Below are positions 42,739-51,548 of a stretch of DNA of 64,000 nt, in pieces; within the stretch, counting starts at the first letter, position 1; each line of letters begins with the position of its first letter. Position numbers and translations under genes: made by a program. The notes below the pieces were generated by a model that saw nothing but the letters and a program-made list of their open reading frames with translations, ran no database searches and was not told where the DNA came from. The DNA comes from Candidatus Kuenenia stuttgartensis (lineage in GTDB: Bacteria; Planctomycetota; Planctomycetia; Isosphaerales; Isosphaeraceae): positions 1-64,000 of the forward strand of contig CAMBEP010000006.1 in the NCBI GenBank assembly GCA_945865635.1. Reading direction: 5' to 3'.

Positions 42739-44064
42739 CTATGTAAGCGTTTTTCCAGAAAGCAGTAACAGTGATCCTGCCACAAAAACTGCAAAATCCA
42801 GAGCCATCATGAAAAGGTAGCTCACAAAGCTGGTTCGGGAAAGTCGTGTGCTAAAGAAACCTGCAAATCCGATCATCAGGATCATTACGAGCAGACCCCC
42901 GGCAATGAATCCAAGCACCAGGCCGACCCCGACCCACGGGTGGCCGGCCGAGAAGCCCAGGAGCAATAAGCCGACCGCCTCCCAGCACGGGACGAGACCT
43001 GCAGTCAAACCTACCCCGAAACCGCTTAGGAATCGAGGTGTCTCCGTGATTTCATCAGTCAGGCCAGTGGGCTGTGTGGGCGGCCATTTTTTATGGATCG
43101 CCTGACCGAGCCGATACGCTGCGGGACCTGCGATCATTAGACCTGCCAACTGCCTGAGGCCGAGGTTGAAGTTTGTCAGAAAGTTTGGGCTCATCAGCGA
43201 TGCAGCGGCTGCCAGTAAAAGGATTACGGAGAAATGGCTCAGGACCCAACCAGCAAGCATCGCCAGATGATGAAGTAGGCCTGAGGGGCGCCGGGCTGCG
43301 GTGGCCACTACCCATGTTTTTCCATGGCCGGGCTGAATGGTGTGCCAGAGGCCAAGTAAAAACGAGGCCCAGAAGAAGGATCGCTGCTGAGGCCGATCGC
43401 TCGGCAAGTTCGCCTTCTGAGCGAGAAATTTCGCTTCTGATTCGACGGGTGATTGATTCCAGACGACTTCTCCTGCCCATTCACGCGTTTGTTTCAAGGC
43501 TTTGTCGTCGAGCATCCAGGCCGGTTGATAAGGCTGGCTTGTCGCTTTTTCAGGATATTTTGCAGCGCTGTCGAGATGAACCTGATGGCTTGCAGCGACC
43601 CCGATTCTGCTGAGCCCATCGCTTGTTCCAAAATTGGTGTCGCGGAGTCGATAAAGCCCGCTGGTAGAGAGCGCCTGGGTGAACTCGAATTGGTAGATGG
43701 TGTGCTGTTCGCGCGTCCGTTTGATGGCCCTTACGGTCCATGGCTTATCGGAATCTGCCGGGATTGGTCCTGTGAGCAGAAGCCCATTCGCCAGTTTTGG
43801 AGCCACCAGATTGCCATACGCCTCTAGCCATTGGTCCGGGTCCGCCGGCAGAGGGCCAGGGCGAAGCCGTTTCAAGTCGGCTGCAATCGTGGTGTCATCG
43901 AGCTCCAAATGATAAAAAAGATTGAGCTGACCCGGCTCAAACTGGAGCTGTAAGGTGCGATCCACTCTTTGTTTGGGTATGTCGTGGGCAACTGCACCAG
44001 AATACCAGCCGGCAATGAGGCCCAGGGCTGGTATCAGGATGAGTCGCAGGGGTGCGGTTATCAA
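42739..44064 (-). CDS. NicO-type nickel/cobalt transporter-like membrane protein with large periplasmic N-domain
   Basis: A 441-residue protein. A signal-like TM helix (LILIPALGLIAGWYSGAVA) leads into a soluble N-terminal domain of about 200 residues with beta character (TLQLQFEPGQLNLFYHLELDD). Then come about six TM helices, with the NicO signature GLWHTIQPGHGKTWVVA near residue 245 and GFGVGLTAGLVPCWEAVGLLLLGFS near 365. NicO proteins move nickel or cobalt. The start is TTG at 44064, overlapping the stop of the receiver gene in TATTGATAA, so it is probably translated by coupling. Confidence 0.8.
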   Translation of the reverse strand: MITAPLRLILIPALGLIAGWYSGAVAHDIPKQRVDRTLQLQFEPGQLNLFYHLELDDTTIAADLKRLRPGPLPADPDQWLEAYGNLVAPKLANGLLLTGPIPADSDKPWTVRAIKRTREQHTIYQFEFTQALSTSGLYRLRDTNFGTSDGLSRIGVAASHQVHLDSAAKYPEKATSQPYQPAWMLDDKALKQTREWAGEVVWNQSPVESEAKFLAQKANLPSDRPQQRSFFWASFLLGLWHTIQPGHGKTWVVATAARRPSGLLHHLAMLAGWVLSHFSVILLLAAAASLMSPNFLTNFNLGLRQLAGLMIAGPAAYRLGQAIHKKWPPTQPTGLTDEITETPRFLSGFGVGLTAGLVPCWEAVGLLLLGFSAGHPWVGVGLVLGFIAGGLLVMILMIGFAGFFSTRLSRTSFVSYLFMMALDFAVFVAGSLLLLSGKTLT

Positions 44065-44444
44065 TAGAATTTTTCAAGGATGCGGTTGACTGCCTTGATG
44101 GCAAGCGGTTCGTCGATCGGCTTGCCCAGAACACAGTGAACGCGAGCCTTGAGGGCTCTTTGCAAGAGACGGTCAGTGTGGTCGGCGGTGATCAGGATGG
44201 TTGGGATCCAGAGGCCGCGAACCTGTCTGGCCAGTTCGACTGTTTCAAGCCCTGTGAGCCTGGGCAGATGCATCTCAAAAACAGCGACGTGGATTTCGTA
44301 CCGGGAGGCAAGATTCAAGGCCTCCTCGCCACTGTCGGCCAGAAGCGTACGGAAACCGGCCGGCTCGAAAACCTCTCGTAGAGATTCACGTGACCTGTGA
44401 TCTACATCCGTGATCAGAATTGTTTTTCGCCCAAAACTCGTCAT
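44061..44444 (-). CDS. Single receiver domain with Glu at the phospho-acceptor site
   Basis: A 127-residue stand-alone receiver (CheY-like) domain with no output domain. The acidic pocket is D13 and D15 (LITDVDHRSRE), and the conserved Thr (T86 in LITAD) and Lys (K108 in LGKPID) are present. The phospho-acceptor Asp is replaced by E57 (VAVFEMHLPRLTG), so it cannot be phosphorylated in the usual way and may mimic the active form. It heads the four-gene operon and overlaps the NicO gene. No histidine kinase is adjacent. Confidence 0.9.
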   Translation of the reverse strand: MTSFGRKTILITDVDHRSRESLREVFEPAGFRTLLADSGEEALNLASRYEIHVAVFEMHLPRLTGLETVELARQVRGLWIPTILITADHTDRLLQRALKARVHCVLGKPIDEPLAIKAVNRILEKFY

Positions 44445-44679
44445 GGTGGTCTTCGACCAGAAATCTGATTTTTATCGCTTCGGCTGGTGATCCATCTACT
44501 ATAGAATGCATACTTGCAAGATTTGCGCCAAGTTCGATTTTTTCAGAATCTTTGTCGTAGTTTACCAACCAACTCGAATTTTCTTGTCATTACCCGTCGG
44601 ATTGTTGGATTTAATGCTTATAAAAAACCACACTCTGCCTAAAATTGTGCGTATGGGACTGCCAAAGTGGCTGTCAAAA

Positions 44680-46230
44680 TCAGCGTTTCGTGCTTGTATC
44701 CGTTGTGTTGCCTTTGGCAATCTTGCTGAAGAGACTGGCCTGGCCCCAACGCGAGTTTGGATCAAAAGCATTTGCCGTTAGAAGTTCTGACCTGTTGAGC
44801 TCATATTTTCTAAACTCATAATGCTCCAGCAAAAGGCCTGTTTTGTCGGTTGCATGAATGGTCAGGGGCAAGCCTGAGGCAGGGTCCATGTCTACCACCC
44901 AAGTCTCGCCAGCAATGTTGAGGTGCGTGACTCGATCGACTTGCCCAACAACAGGTTCGACAACGGATGTCACATCGAGACGTCCAGCATCCGGTCGATT
45001 TTGCTTGTGCATGACAAGGGTTTCATTCAGACGCTCAACCACCGAATCCGCGCCCGCCTGAGTGATGGGGTGACGGCTCTTGGAGCGCACCAGGGGGCTC
45101 TCGGGCGACATGGTCAGGCGTGGAATCAATCCCTTGGGCATGCGGATCTGAATCATTCCGTTGGTTTCGACTGGCGAGAAAATCACTTCCCGGCCAGCCT
45201 CTTTACCCTGGCTCCAGAGCATGTGAATCGCCAAGGGCTCGCGTCGCTTATTGAGCTGAAACGAGTCGGGAGGCAGAATTTTGCCGTTGAGTTGCTCCTG
45301 AAGCGAAACCTGGACGCTATACGTTTTTGTCTGGCTTAAGGTCAGGCTGGTTCGGGAGAGAATTCTGTCGAGCTTGGCCACCGCTTCATTTGGCTTGATG
45401 GAGGTGGAGCCATTGGTGGCCGATGGAGCATTTGGCGGCGAAGGAGCATCGGGTGGCTTGTTGAATCCAGCATTTGACGGAATGCTGAGAGTTGGCCTCA
45501 GTTTCTCTTCTGCTGGAGCGGGCATTGGCCCGGCATCGTCGCCCGGTTGGGAGAGGGTCAGTGTGGAGTTGTTCGACGATCCATTTGTCGCGACCCTTGG
45601 TGTACCTGTGGAAGCGAATGGCGAAGAATTGCCCGAAGCCCTTGGGGCAGTGGCAGGCGGCAATGGCAATGTGTCGGCTGGGGGCAGATTTGGCAAATTG
45701 ATGGATGGAGCGGGAATGCCTGGCGGGTTTACGGGGGGCGGAGGCGCGATTGTTGAGGCCGGCGATGCTGCCGGAGGTGCTGCCGGTTTAGCGGGTTGAA
45801 TCGTTGCAGGGCCGGGCACACCAGGCTTGGGCATGGGTGTCGTGGCAGATCGTGGCGCCTCAATCATTGGCGGAGGGTCGATTGTCTGGCTTGATTCCGG
45901 AGCCTGATATGTCGGGGCGGCCACTGTGCCACCACCACTGCCAGAATTGGGCGAGGAATAGGCCTGACTGGCGGGCTGGCTCATGGGAGCCGTTTTATAG
46001 AGGGTTTGACCCGGATAAGGTTCGGCCATTTGGGGACTGACACTTGCAAAGCCAGGCTGAGCCATGACTGGTGAGCTGGAATAAGTCCCGAATGCGGGTT
46101 GGTTGTGATGATGCTTGTGCAGCTTGTGATGAAGCTTGGCACAGCCTGGACTTGCGACCAGGCCGCAAACGACAGAGCCCACCCAGAAGCCTCGGGCCAT
46201 ATTTCTCGCCCGCTTTAAAAATCGACTCAC
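44680..46230 (-). CDS. DUF1571 protein with lipoprotein-like start and Pro/Ser-rich linker
   Basis: A 516-residue envelope protein. Its N-terminus is basic, then hydrophobic, ending VASPGCAK, a near-lipobox with Cys30, so it may be lipid-anchored. A His-rich patch (KLHHKLHKHHHN) follows. Residues 45-280 are a low-complexity linker rich in Pro, Ala, Ser and Asn. The C-terminal DUF1571 domain (about 285-500) shows GKEAGREVIFSP, SRHPITQAGADSVVERLNET and ANAFDPNSRWG. The family is known from planctomycetes and its role is unknown. GH3 is upstream on the same strand with a 142-bp gap. The 235 bases between this gene and the receiver gene hold nothing I can assign. Confidence 0.88.
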   Translation of the reverse strand: MSRFLKRARNMARGFWVGSVVCGLVASPGCAKLHHKLHKHHHNQPAFGTYSSSPVMAQPGFASVSPQMAEPYPGQTLYKTAPMSQPASQAYSSPNSGSGGGTVAAPTYQAPESSQTIDPPPMIEAPRSATTPMPKPGVPGPATIQPAKPAAPPAASPASTIAPPPPVNPPGIPAPSINLPNLPPADTLPLPPATAPRASGNSSPFASTGTPRVATNGSSNNSTLTLSQPGDDAGPMPAPAEEKLRPTLSIPSNAGFNKPPDAPSPPNAPSATNGSTSIKPNEAVAKLDRILSRTSLTLSQTKTYSVQVSLQEQLNGKILPPDSFQLNKRREPLAIHMLWSQGKEAGREVIFSPVETNGMIQIRMPKGLIPRLTMSPESPLVRSKSRHPITQAGADSVVERLNETLVMHKQNRPDAGRLDVTSVVEPVVGQVDRVTHLNIAGETWVVDMDPASGLPLTIHATDKTGLLLEHYEFRKYELNRSELLTANAFDPNSRWGQASLFSKIAKGNTTDTSTKR

Positions 46231-46372
46231 AGGAGATTCCCTTCAATCGGCCTGATCGCCCTTCAACCCAGCCTATCCTCTTTGGTTCGGGCGATAATGA
46301 CCTCGGTCGTCATCCTGATGACCGAAGACGCACGTTAGTGTGCGGATTTTTAGAATACCCGCAAGGTCAATT

Positions 46373-48097
46373 CTAACCGTTAATCGGGTCGAGCAATTCG
46401 AAGTGCTCTATCGAATGGAGATCGGGTAGAAGACACGGTTGCTTATATTGTTCGACCGTACCGCCGCTTCGGCTGAGTCGATAACCCTTATATTTTGCCC
46501 ATGCCCCGTCGGGTATTCGGATTACGCGGGTTGGAGCAAGCCGGAATGTCTCCAGCCGATTGGTAAATTCGTCGTTGAGGAGCCCGAGTTGGGAGTCGAC
46601 CTCTCGTGCCAGAGCCTCAGCAAGTCGCTCGGGGTTATCGCCGGCCAGATCAGACTTTTCCACCAATAAAACATACTTTGGCGGCTCACCCCAAACCGGC
46701 AGCATCAGAAACGACCTGAGTTGGAGCCCGAGTTGCTTCTGGGCTGAATTGACTGCTGAGACCACTTGATATTCAGAGAGCTTCTCGCCCGTCATGCTGC
46801 TGAAGTGGGCCCCCTTATTGAGGAATTCCAGGAGTGGAGCCCTGCCCTCAAAGCCTTTGCAGCGAACCATGTCGTGAATGTTGTAGCGATACAGCCCGCC
46901 TGGCGTGGTGAGCAGGATGAAGTAATCGCAGCCTTCCTTAAGCTCGTGTGGCAGTAGAGTTTCGGGTGAGGTTTTGTCGATCTGGTCGGCGGGTACGAAT
47001 TCAAAGATGTTATGTCGGATATCGAGCACACCGGCGGCTGTGGAGTCTGAGATTGGGATCGTCATTCTTCCTTCGGAAGCGATCAGGCCAACGTCGCGCA
47101 CGGGGACATCGCCGAAATATTCTGGATAAGCGTTCAGGTAGCTCCCCATGGTCCCGCCAGTCCAATTGGCCAGAAGGCATAAATTGGGCCAGTAATTTTT
47201 GGGGAGCAATCGACCGGTCTGCTCGACGGCCTGTTCCATGCGTTTGGCGGCGGCTTTGTGCTTGATTCGCCAGCGCCAGCGGAATGATTCGAGGATATCA
47301 TTGGGTATTTCCCATTTCGGGTCGATGGTGCCTTGGGCGATGTCTCGGATGAGTGTCTCTTTTTCGCGATCACCGAGCCGCACTATCGAAAGAATGGTCG
47401 ACGGATTTGCGGCAATCAGGCATCCCAGGTCGCGGTAGGCGGACATCCGCAGTGCGACATAATATTTTGCCTCGATGGACTTGATTCGTGCGGCTTCGGC
47501 AGGCAGGCAGTAAGTGATGCGCACCAATGGGCTTTGCATGGAGGAGGTCAGGCCGGTGATGGCTCCGCAGGGCACCCCGGATGGAGTGTAGCTTTCCCGC
47601 CAGTCGCTCGCCATTTGAAGGATGGGGCGCATGCCCCACTTGAGCATTTGGTTGTGGTCCGAGAAGGCCTTGATACCCCAGATCAGCCAGCCTTCGCGAT
47701 AATTCTGAACGCTTTGCTCAGTGACAGGAATGGTTTTGGGCGTTTTGGTCGTTCCCGATGTCATTGCAAACATCAGAATCTTTGTATCAGGCCCAAACAG
47801 GGCCTCAGTCCTGCCTTCCCGAACCTGGGCGATGTAAGGCTCGAAATCGTCGTACTGGCCGATCGGGACCCTTCGCCGGTAATCGTCATACGACTTGATC
47901 TCGGCAAACCCGAAGTCCCTGCCAAACTGGCTCGATTGATTGCGTCGAATCTGCTCCAGAAGCATTTGCTCCTGAACTTCGGGGCACTGGCGGGTCTTGA
48001 CCAGAAAGTCGTCGAAGAGCCTCTGGGCACGATGGATCAGTGGCAGGCCTGCAACCTTGCGAATAATGTCGTATGTAAACTTGGCTGCACCCATCAT
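46373..48097 (-). CDS. GH3-family acyl-adenylate/amino-acid conjugating enzyme
   Basis: A 574-residue cytoplasmic member of the GH3 family, known from plants for joining amino acids to auxin or jasmonate through acyl-adenylates; bacterial members are mostly uncharacterised. The three ATP-binding motifs are visible: MFAMTSGTTKTPKTIPVT near residue 108, the VGLIASEGRMTIPISD region near 345, and LLTTPGGLYRYNIHDMVRCKGF near 400. The C-terminal lid domain follows (YRLSRSGGTVEQYKQP near the end). It would activate a carboxylic acid of unknown identity. Confidence 0.92.
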   Translation of the reverse strand: MMGAAKFTYDIIRKVAGLPLIHRAQRLFDDFLVKTRQCPEVQEQMLLEQIRRNQSSQFGRDFGFAEIKSYDDYRRRVPIGQYDDFEPYIAQVREGRTEALFGPDTKILMFAMTSGTTKTPKTIPVTEQSVQNYREGWLIWGIKAFSDHNQMLKWGMRPILQMASDWRESYTPSGVPCGAITGLTSSMQSPLVRITYCLPAEAARIKSIEAKYYVALRMSAYRDLGCLIAANPSTILSIVRLGDREKETLIRDIAQGTIDPKWEIPNDILESFRWRWRIKHKAAAKRMEQAVEQTGRLLPKNYWPNLCLLANWTGGTMGSYLNAYPEYFGDVPVRDVGLIASEGRMTIPISDSTAAGVLDIRHNIFEFVPADQIDKTSPETLLPHELKEGCDYFILLTTPGGLYRYNIHDMVRCKGFEGRAPLLEFLNKGAHFSSMTGEKLSEYQVVSAVNSAQKQLGLQLRSFLMLPVWGEPPKYVLLVEKSDLAGDNPERLAEALAREVDSQLGLLNDEFTNRLETFRLAPTRVIRIPDGAWAKYKGYRLSRSGGTVEQYKQPCLLPDLHSIEHFELLDPING

Positions 48098-48300
48098 TGT
48101 TCCATCCGCCTTGCTTCAGGCCTTCTCCGTATGTTGGAATTACAGATCTGGCCTGATCTTAATCGATTCTGTCGGTTGGGCGTTTAAGGTCACCTTAGTA
48201 TCACGTGTAGAACCCTGATGGTCAAATCGGCGATCCGTACTGTCGCCAATTCGCCTGAAAAAAAGTCGGTTGTCTGGAATGAATGACTGGCCCGGGCTTG

Positions 48301-49464
48301 TCAGGCGCCTTCCCAATGGGCCAGAAGGTGAAAAAATCGCTCGCTGGCGTCGACCACTTCCGACATTTCGATCCATTCATCTTCCGTATGAGCCTGCGCA
48401 ATATTCCCAGGCCCGAAAACCACGCACGGCAACCCCCTCTGGGCCAGTGGGCCAGCGTCGGTTCCATAAGGCACTCCACCGATGGGCGGCTTCTGGCCGT
48501 TAGGAGCAATCAGGCCGTTTTGCAATTTCTCAAGGAAGGCGGTCGCACTGCCACTGCCCAGAGCCGGCATCCTGACCCAAGGCTCGCCGAACTCAATCTT
48601 CTCAAAATCGTTGGGAGAGAGCTTCTCCTTGAGATATTCCCGAACGGCATCCATGGCCGCTTCCACCGACTCGCCGGGAATGAGCCGCCGATCGATTTCA
48701 ATCGAACAACTGTCGGGCACAATATTCACAGACTGGCCGCCGGTGATTCTGCCCACCGACAAGCTGGGTGGGCCAAGGAGTTCGTCGGGGGTTGATCCTG
48801 CCAGGTGGCACGCATGTTCGCCAAGCAGCGATAAGACCCGGCCCATGCGATAGATGGCATTGTCGCCCAGGTGTGGGGTCGAACTGTGGCAAGCCCGGCC
48901 CGAGGCCATGATCTTCCACCGGACGGCCCCCTTGTGGCTCACCACCAATTGCATCTGGGTCGGCTCGGCAACAATCCCGAGATCGCACTGATGATCCATC
49001 ACGGACAGGGCGCTTGATCCCGTATGGGTGTATTCCTCATCCACTGTAAAGGCCATCAGCACATTGCAGGAATGGGCCGGCCGCTCTTGCACCAGCTTTT
49101 CGAATGCTGTCAGCATGGCTGCTACGCCGCTCTTGACATCGCAAGAACCGCGGCCATACATCCGGCCTCCATCAATGCGTGGCTCAAATGGAGGAATATT
49201 CATCGTCTCGACGGGAACGGTGTCCTGGTGGGCGTCCAGCAAAATCCGAGTGCCTGAGGACGGGGCCTCATACCAGGCCAATAAATTGTCGCGCCCAGGG
49301 CTGACTTCCATGCGCTGGTACTTTACGCCCAGCTTGCGCAGACGATCTTCCAGATAATCCGTCACACGATGTTCCAGATGGATCCCGGAATCGATTGCCT
49401 GGCCCATGGGGTTTACACTCGCCAGAGAGATCAGGTCACCGAGCGTTTTCAGAGCAGAATGCAT
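48301..49464 (-). CDS. M20-family metallopeptidase/deacylase (ArgE/DapE-like)
   Basis: A 387-residue enzyme with all M20 zinc ligands: His in LLDAHQDTVPV, Asp in GRGSCDVKSG, Glu pair in VDEEYTHTGS, acidic residue in GIVAEPT and the late His in IAQAHTEDEW. The dimerisation domain lies in the middle (about 180-285, MASGRACHSSTPH to YLKEKL). It would cleave an N-acyl or peptide bond. The ATG at 49464 follows AGGA. LmbE lies upstream on the same strand (73-bp gap), which might suggest a deacylation pathway. Confidence 0.92.
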   Translation of the reverse strand: MHSALKTLGDLISLASVNPMGQAIDSGIHLEHRVTDYLEDRLRKLGVKYQRMEVSPGRDNLLAWYEAPSSGTRILLDAHQDTVPVETMNIPPFEPRIDGGRMYGRGSCDVKSGVAAMLTAFEKLVQERPAHSCNVLMAFTVDEEYTHTGSSALSVMDHQCDLGIVAEPTQMQLVVSHKGAVRWKIMASGRACHSSTPHLGDNAIYRMGRVLSLLGEHACHLAGSTPDELLGPPSLSVGRITGGQSVNIVPDSCSIEIDRRLIPGESVEAAMDAVREYLKEKLSPNDFEKIEFGEPWVRMPALGSGSATAFLEKLQNGLIAPNGQKPPIGGVPYGTDAGPLAQRGLPCVVFGPGNIAQAHTEDEWIEMSEVVDASERFFHLLAHWEGA

Positions 49465-49537
49465 GTTGTGCGGTTCCTGGGATTTTTGATCGTTGGTGAA
49501 GTTTTCAGGATATTAGGATATGAACTGTCGAAGTCGC

Positions 49538-50380
49538 TCAATAAGGACTGTTTGGGATCATGGGAAAGAGCCTGAGGAGTCCGGCCTTGTCTGGCTCAGT
49601 TCCATACTGGCTGATCTCAAAGGCCTCGGCCAGTTGGATTTTGTCGGCCATGTCGCGGCCATAAATCCGCTTGATGGAGGGCTCTAGTGCCGGCCTGATA
49701 TTGGTCGCCAGGTCTGTCATCCATTGATTCAAAAACTTGCGTCTCTGCTCTTTATTGAAGGGCAATGCCGGCTTGCCCATGTTGTGGGGCAACCATTCGA
49801 AGAATTGGCTTTCGTGGGCTTCAAGCATGGCCAGTTTGCGATCCCAGACGGGTGAAATATCCACCACAACAGTCGGCTCAAAAGGGCATGGACGAGTAAA
49901 TTTGTCGAACAGAGCCCCAAAAACCGGCATTTTAGTCAGATAGGGCACATCCGGGCAAATCGCAGGCACTGTGAGCAGATATGCAGCATCGATCACCGCC
50001 TGGCCCAGATTACGGTGGTCAGGGTGATAATCCTGCGGCCTGTGCGAAAGGACCAAGTCGGGCTTGAACGATCGAATCATGCGGATCAGGCGTTCCCGCA
50101 GGGCTTCAGTGTTCCAGAGCCGGCCATCCCGCTCATCGCCCACTTCATGTTCCGCCCCGATGACGCTGGCCGCATTCGCCGCTTCAAGCTTGCGGCGCTC
50201 AATCAGTTTTGGCCCGAAAACTTTGTGGTGCCCTGCCTCGCCATTGGTCACCGAGACCATACGTACCACATGCCCAAACGACCTGTACAAGGCCGCCAAG
50301 CCACCTGCGGCATATTCCGCATCATCCGGATGGGCACCCAAAATCAGCAATCGCAGCGGTTCTGAGGATTCAGACATCAT
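49538..50380 (-). CDS. LmbE/PIG-L-family N-acetylglucosaminyl deacetylase
   Basis: A 280-residue zinc deacetylase. The metal site is LILGAHPDDAEYAAGGLAAL near residue 12, with SHRPQDYHPDHRNLGQAVIDAAYL near 110 carrying the third His. The family removes acetyl groups from GlcNAc-type sugars, for example in bacillithiol, mycothiol or glycolipid synthesis; the length and motif layout resemble BshB1-like members, but no other bacillithiol gene is visible here. Divergent from cysE across a 177-bp gap. Confidence 0.92.
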   Translation of the reverse strand: MMSESSEPLRLLILGAHPDDAEYAAGGLAALYRSFGHVVRMVSVTNGEAGHHKVFGPKLIERRKLEAANAASVIGAEHEVGDERDGRLWNTEALRERLIRMIRSFKPDLVLSHRPQDYHPDHRNLGQAVIDAAYLLTVPAICPDVPYLTKMPVFGALFDKFTRPCPFEPTVVVDISPVWDRKLAMLEAHESQFFEWLPHNMGKPALPFNKEQRRKFLNQWMTDLATNIRPALEPSIKRIYGRDMADKIQLAEAFEISQYGTEPDKAGLLRLFPMIPNSPY

Positions 50381-50557
50381 AGTGGAAATCCAAAGTCTCG
50401 TGTCATTCCTGAGGAGTCAGGAGGTTGATTCCAACGTATTGATTAGCGCACAATAAACCCCACAAGTTGGCTCGTCAAGTTCCTCCAGCGTTTTGGTTGA
50501 CGCAACTCCGGCAAGCCACCCGAATCCGATACCCCGATTGCTCGCCTGCGATCAACC

Positions 50558-51490
50558 ATGAATCAACGCCACAACGCCCTCATAAAAGCCATCCTTGACA
50601 CTTACGACGACTCTGCCTATCAAGGCATTCATCACCTTGGCCAGTGCTCTCTGCCTAGCTATCGGGATGTGGTCGAGATTGTCAAAGACCTCTACGAACT
50701 CGCTTATCCCGGCTATGGGCGGCATCAGAAGCTGAATCAGGATAACGCCCTTTATCACGTCGGCCATCTGGTGGACGAACTCGATAACCGGCTGAAAACC
50801 CAAATCCTCAGAGCCATTCGCAATAATGAAGACTGCTGCGAAGAAGCGGCCGCGAAACAAGCCGCTGGAATGTCGCTCGCCTTCCTCGAAAAAATCCCAC
50901 AAGTTCGAGAACATCTCGCAACCGATGTCCAAGCCGCATTCGATGGCGACCCCGCCGCGAAAAACTTCAGCGAAATCGTCTTCTGCTATCCCGGCCTGGC
51001 CGCTGTGACCCTGTTTCGCTTCGCCCATGAAATGCACTTGCTTGGCGTTCCACTCATCCCCCGCATGATCACCGAATATGCCCATTCCAAAACCGGTATC
51101 GACATACACCCAGGCGCCGTCATCGGCCGGCGATTTTTTATCGATCATGGCACAGGTGTCGTCATTGGTGAAACCACCAAGATTGGCGACGATGTCAAAA
51201 TCTATCAGGGTGTCACCCTGGGCGCACTCAGCTTCGCTCGCGATGAATCCACAGGCGACCTCGTCCGCGATTCAAAACGACACCCAACCATCGAAAATAA
51301 TGTCGTAATTTATGCCAATGCCACCATCCTGGGCGGGAAAACCCGCATCGGTCACCACGCCGTAATCGGCTCATCGGCATGGATCACGCGCAGTGTTGCC
51401 CCATACATCACAGTGACCATCGAAAATCCAAGATTGCGATATCGCGACGGTTCGCCCGTCGAAGAACAGCAAATCGACTGGCAGATTTGA
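50558..51490 (+). CDS. cysE: Serine O-acetyltransferase
   Basis: A 310-residue enzyme that acetylates L-serine for cysteine synthesis. The N-terminal helical domain (1-190) is of the longer EpsC-like type. The C-terminal left-handed beta-helix shows hexapeptide repeats: TGIDIHPGAVIGRRFFIDHGTGVVIGETTKIGDDVKIYQGVTLGA, then ATILGGKTRIGHHAVIGSSAWIT. The catalytic His-Asp pair is in IDIHPGA/IDHGTG. The DNA ends of the helical domain and the ATG at 50558 fit the family, though the ribosome binding site is weak. Confidence 0.94.
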   Translation: MNQRHNALIKAILDTYDDSAYQGIHHLGQCSLPSYRDVVEIVKDLYELAYPGYGRHQKLNQDNALYHVGHLVDELDNRLKTQILRAIRNNEDCCEEAAAKQAAGMSLAFLEKIPQVREHLATDVQAAFDGDPAAKNFSEIVFCYPGLAAVTLFRFAHEMHLLGVPLIPRMITEYAHSKTGIDIHPGAVIGRRFFIDHGTGVVIGETTKIGDDVKIYQGVTLGALSFARDESTGDLVRDSKRHPTIENNVVIYANATILGGKTRIGHHAVIGSSAWITRSVAPYITVTIENPRLRYRDGSPVEEQQIDWQI

Positions 51491-51548
51491 AATCCCGCAT
51501 CACTTCAATCCATGGCAGCCAAAATCGAACTGTACGAGACCAAATAAA

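Noticed and set aside
47333-48187. 284-codon open frame antisense to the GH3 gene
   Set aside because: Overlaps a gene with all three GH3 motifs on the minus strand; product is without domains.
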